Source: Candidatus Rothia avicola (GTDB lineage Bacteria; Actinomycetota; Actinomycetes; Actinomycetales; Micrococcaceae). From it: a stretch of 64,000 nucleotides of DNA. Numbering within the stretch: position 1 is the stretch's first letter; the number at the start of each line of letters is the position of its first letter. The stretch lies in assembly GCA_019115985.1 (NCBI GenBank), contig DXCN01000069.1, positions 1 through 64,000 on the forward strand, in the 5' to 3' direction. The translations under genes and the position numbers were made by a program. Positions 63,372 to 64,000 of the stretch are shown here, piece by piece. The notes below the pieces were generated by a model. It was not told the origin of the DNA, made no database searches, and saw only the letters and a program-made list of their open reading frames with translations.

Positions 63372-63424
63372 CGCTCGGGCCCCGGACTGGCAGCACCACG
63401 CTGCTGGCTCGGGGCTCGGCTTTT
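63372..63424 (+). terminator. Terminator after lysC
   Basis: A GC-rich stem-loop: GCCCCG with CGGGGC and an inner GCAGCA/TGCTGC, followed by GGCTTTTGCCC. Confidence 0.75.
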
Positions 63425-63473
63425 GCCCATTTCAAGGGCTTATAAAAAATTTTCTATATTTTCACCCAAAGAC

Positions 63474-63501
63474 TTGTCAGGAGTATATAGACCAATATAG
63501 T
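63474..63501 (+). promoter_or_regulatory. Promoter of the last gene
   Basis: TTGTCA at 63474-63479 and TATAGT at 63496-63501, 16 bases apart, in an AT-rich tract ahead of the secreted protein. Confidence 0.7.
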
Positions 63502-63574
63502 ATTGCTGTACATCACATCTTCTTTACCCCCAAATTCAGCCAACCGGCTGGTCAAGCACTAAAGGAACACCCAC

Positions 63575-64000
63575 ATGTGTAAGAAATTAGCTATTACAGC
63601 AACTATAATACTTATCGCTTCAGGGATAAATTTCCCAGCAAATAAAGCTCATAGCTATGAATTAGAGCCACAGATAACGCATTGCGCACCTATGGGGCAA
63701 GGAATTAACTCCACCCCAACACTCCTTTCCTTTAATCAGCAAACAGTGGAATTAAGTAGTCTCAACAATTCCGGCTTTGAACCATACTGCGGAGTCAGAA
63801 TCCCTTCACACCTGCTTCTAGCTGGGTACACAAATAGGGTTAACCTATCTCTTTTCAAGCACAAAGTATCAGGCAAGTTTGTCCGATATAGGGAAGAGCG
63901 GAAGAAATATATGATAGATAAAGATAAGGACGGGCATAAGGGAAGTTGCTGGAAGCTCCTCAACAGAAATGGTGACCGAATTGCCTCAATCAGTTGTAAG
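63575..64000 (+). CDS. Secreted protein, N-terminal part (runs off the window)
   Basis: At least 142 codons with no stop at the window end. ATG 63575 follows AAAGGA by about 8 bases. The first ~27 residues (CKKLAITATIILIASG, then KAHS) are a signal peptide. The mature part has four cysteines so far (HCAPMG, PYCGV, GSCWK, ISCK) and an Asp-rich DKDKDGH stretch that recalls a calcium loop. Base composition is AT-rich. No family recognised. Confidence 0.75.
   Translation, partial: MCKKLAITATIILIASGINFPANKAHSYELEPQITHCAPMGQGINSTPTLLSFNQQTVELSSLNNSGFEPYCGVRIPSHLLLAGYTNRVNLSLFKHKVSGKFVRYREERKKYMIDKDKDGHKGSCWKLLNRNGDRIASISCK

Overview
The window is a gene-dense stretch of a high-GC Gram-positive genome. 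Several things point to an actinobacterium: CarD with ispD and ispF, SenX3-RegX3 next to PhoU, GTP-dependent PEP carboxykinase, type I GpmA, many GTG and some TTG starts, DUF2516 and DUF4232 proteins, and a short Alu-less SRP RNA. The protein set and gene lengths look most like Micrococcaceae, probably Rothia or a close relative. The genus is inferred from recall, not from a search.

Layout. 1-480 is non-coding with two inverted-repeat structures. 485-8900 holds rlmB and cysS, a membrane MprF-like aminoacyl transferase translationally coupled to an esterase, and the ispF-ispD-carD block. 9100-12600 holds a lipoprotein and the phosphate-sensing genes regX3-senX3 with divergent phoU, separated by an 11-bp-periodic PHO-box-like array. 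12600-18700 holds gpmA, a DUF2516 gene with a trans-sulfuration enzyme, tmk-holB, and a DUF711/ACT pair. 18800-23500 holds divergent manA/manB, then hmp with an NsrR-type regulator. 23860-28500 holds a roadblock-fold protein, an orphan sugar-type ABC ATPase, pckG and tRNA-Arg(ACG). 28680-39440 holds a ferredoxin, a DUF4232 lipoprotein, an extra-long Lhr helicase, a 47-residue membrane protein, nei ending in a 10-bp tandem repeat, pepT and an RluA-type pseudouridine synthase.

The accessory-looking part starts at about 39400. It has an ArsR-family regulator divergent from an MFS transporter around a perfect 32-bp palindrome, a second MFS gene bracketed by two almost identical 70-bp hairpin repeats, a GH76-type glycosidase, and the ohrR/ohr peroxide pair. 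Next come tgt, an SRPBCC protein, a thioesterase, two paralogous amino-acid permeases, a queuosine-precursor transporter, a TetR gene, a small conserved actinobacterial protein and tRNA-Ser(GGA). An ltrA gene is broken at a G7 run, followed by the SRP RNA, marR/hchA, dnaX-recR and lysC. AT-richer, less conserved genes flank lysC: a four-cysteine secreted mini-protein followed by a 7-TM protein, and a secreted protein cut off by the window end.

Functional links: tgt plus the transporter suggest queuosine made by salvage; hmp/nsrR, ohr/ohrR and hchA/marR form a nitrosative, peroxide and electrophile stress set; dnaX, recR and holB serve replication and repair. I see no CRISPR array, prophage, transposase or rRNA. 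The best candidates for something undescribed are the cysteine-peptide/7-TM cassette at 60857-61845 and the repeat-bracketed MFS gene at 41355-42865. The Nei repeat, the ltrA G-tract and the structured DNA at 31-415 come next.
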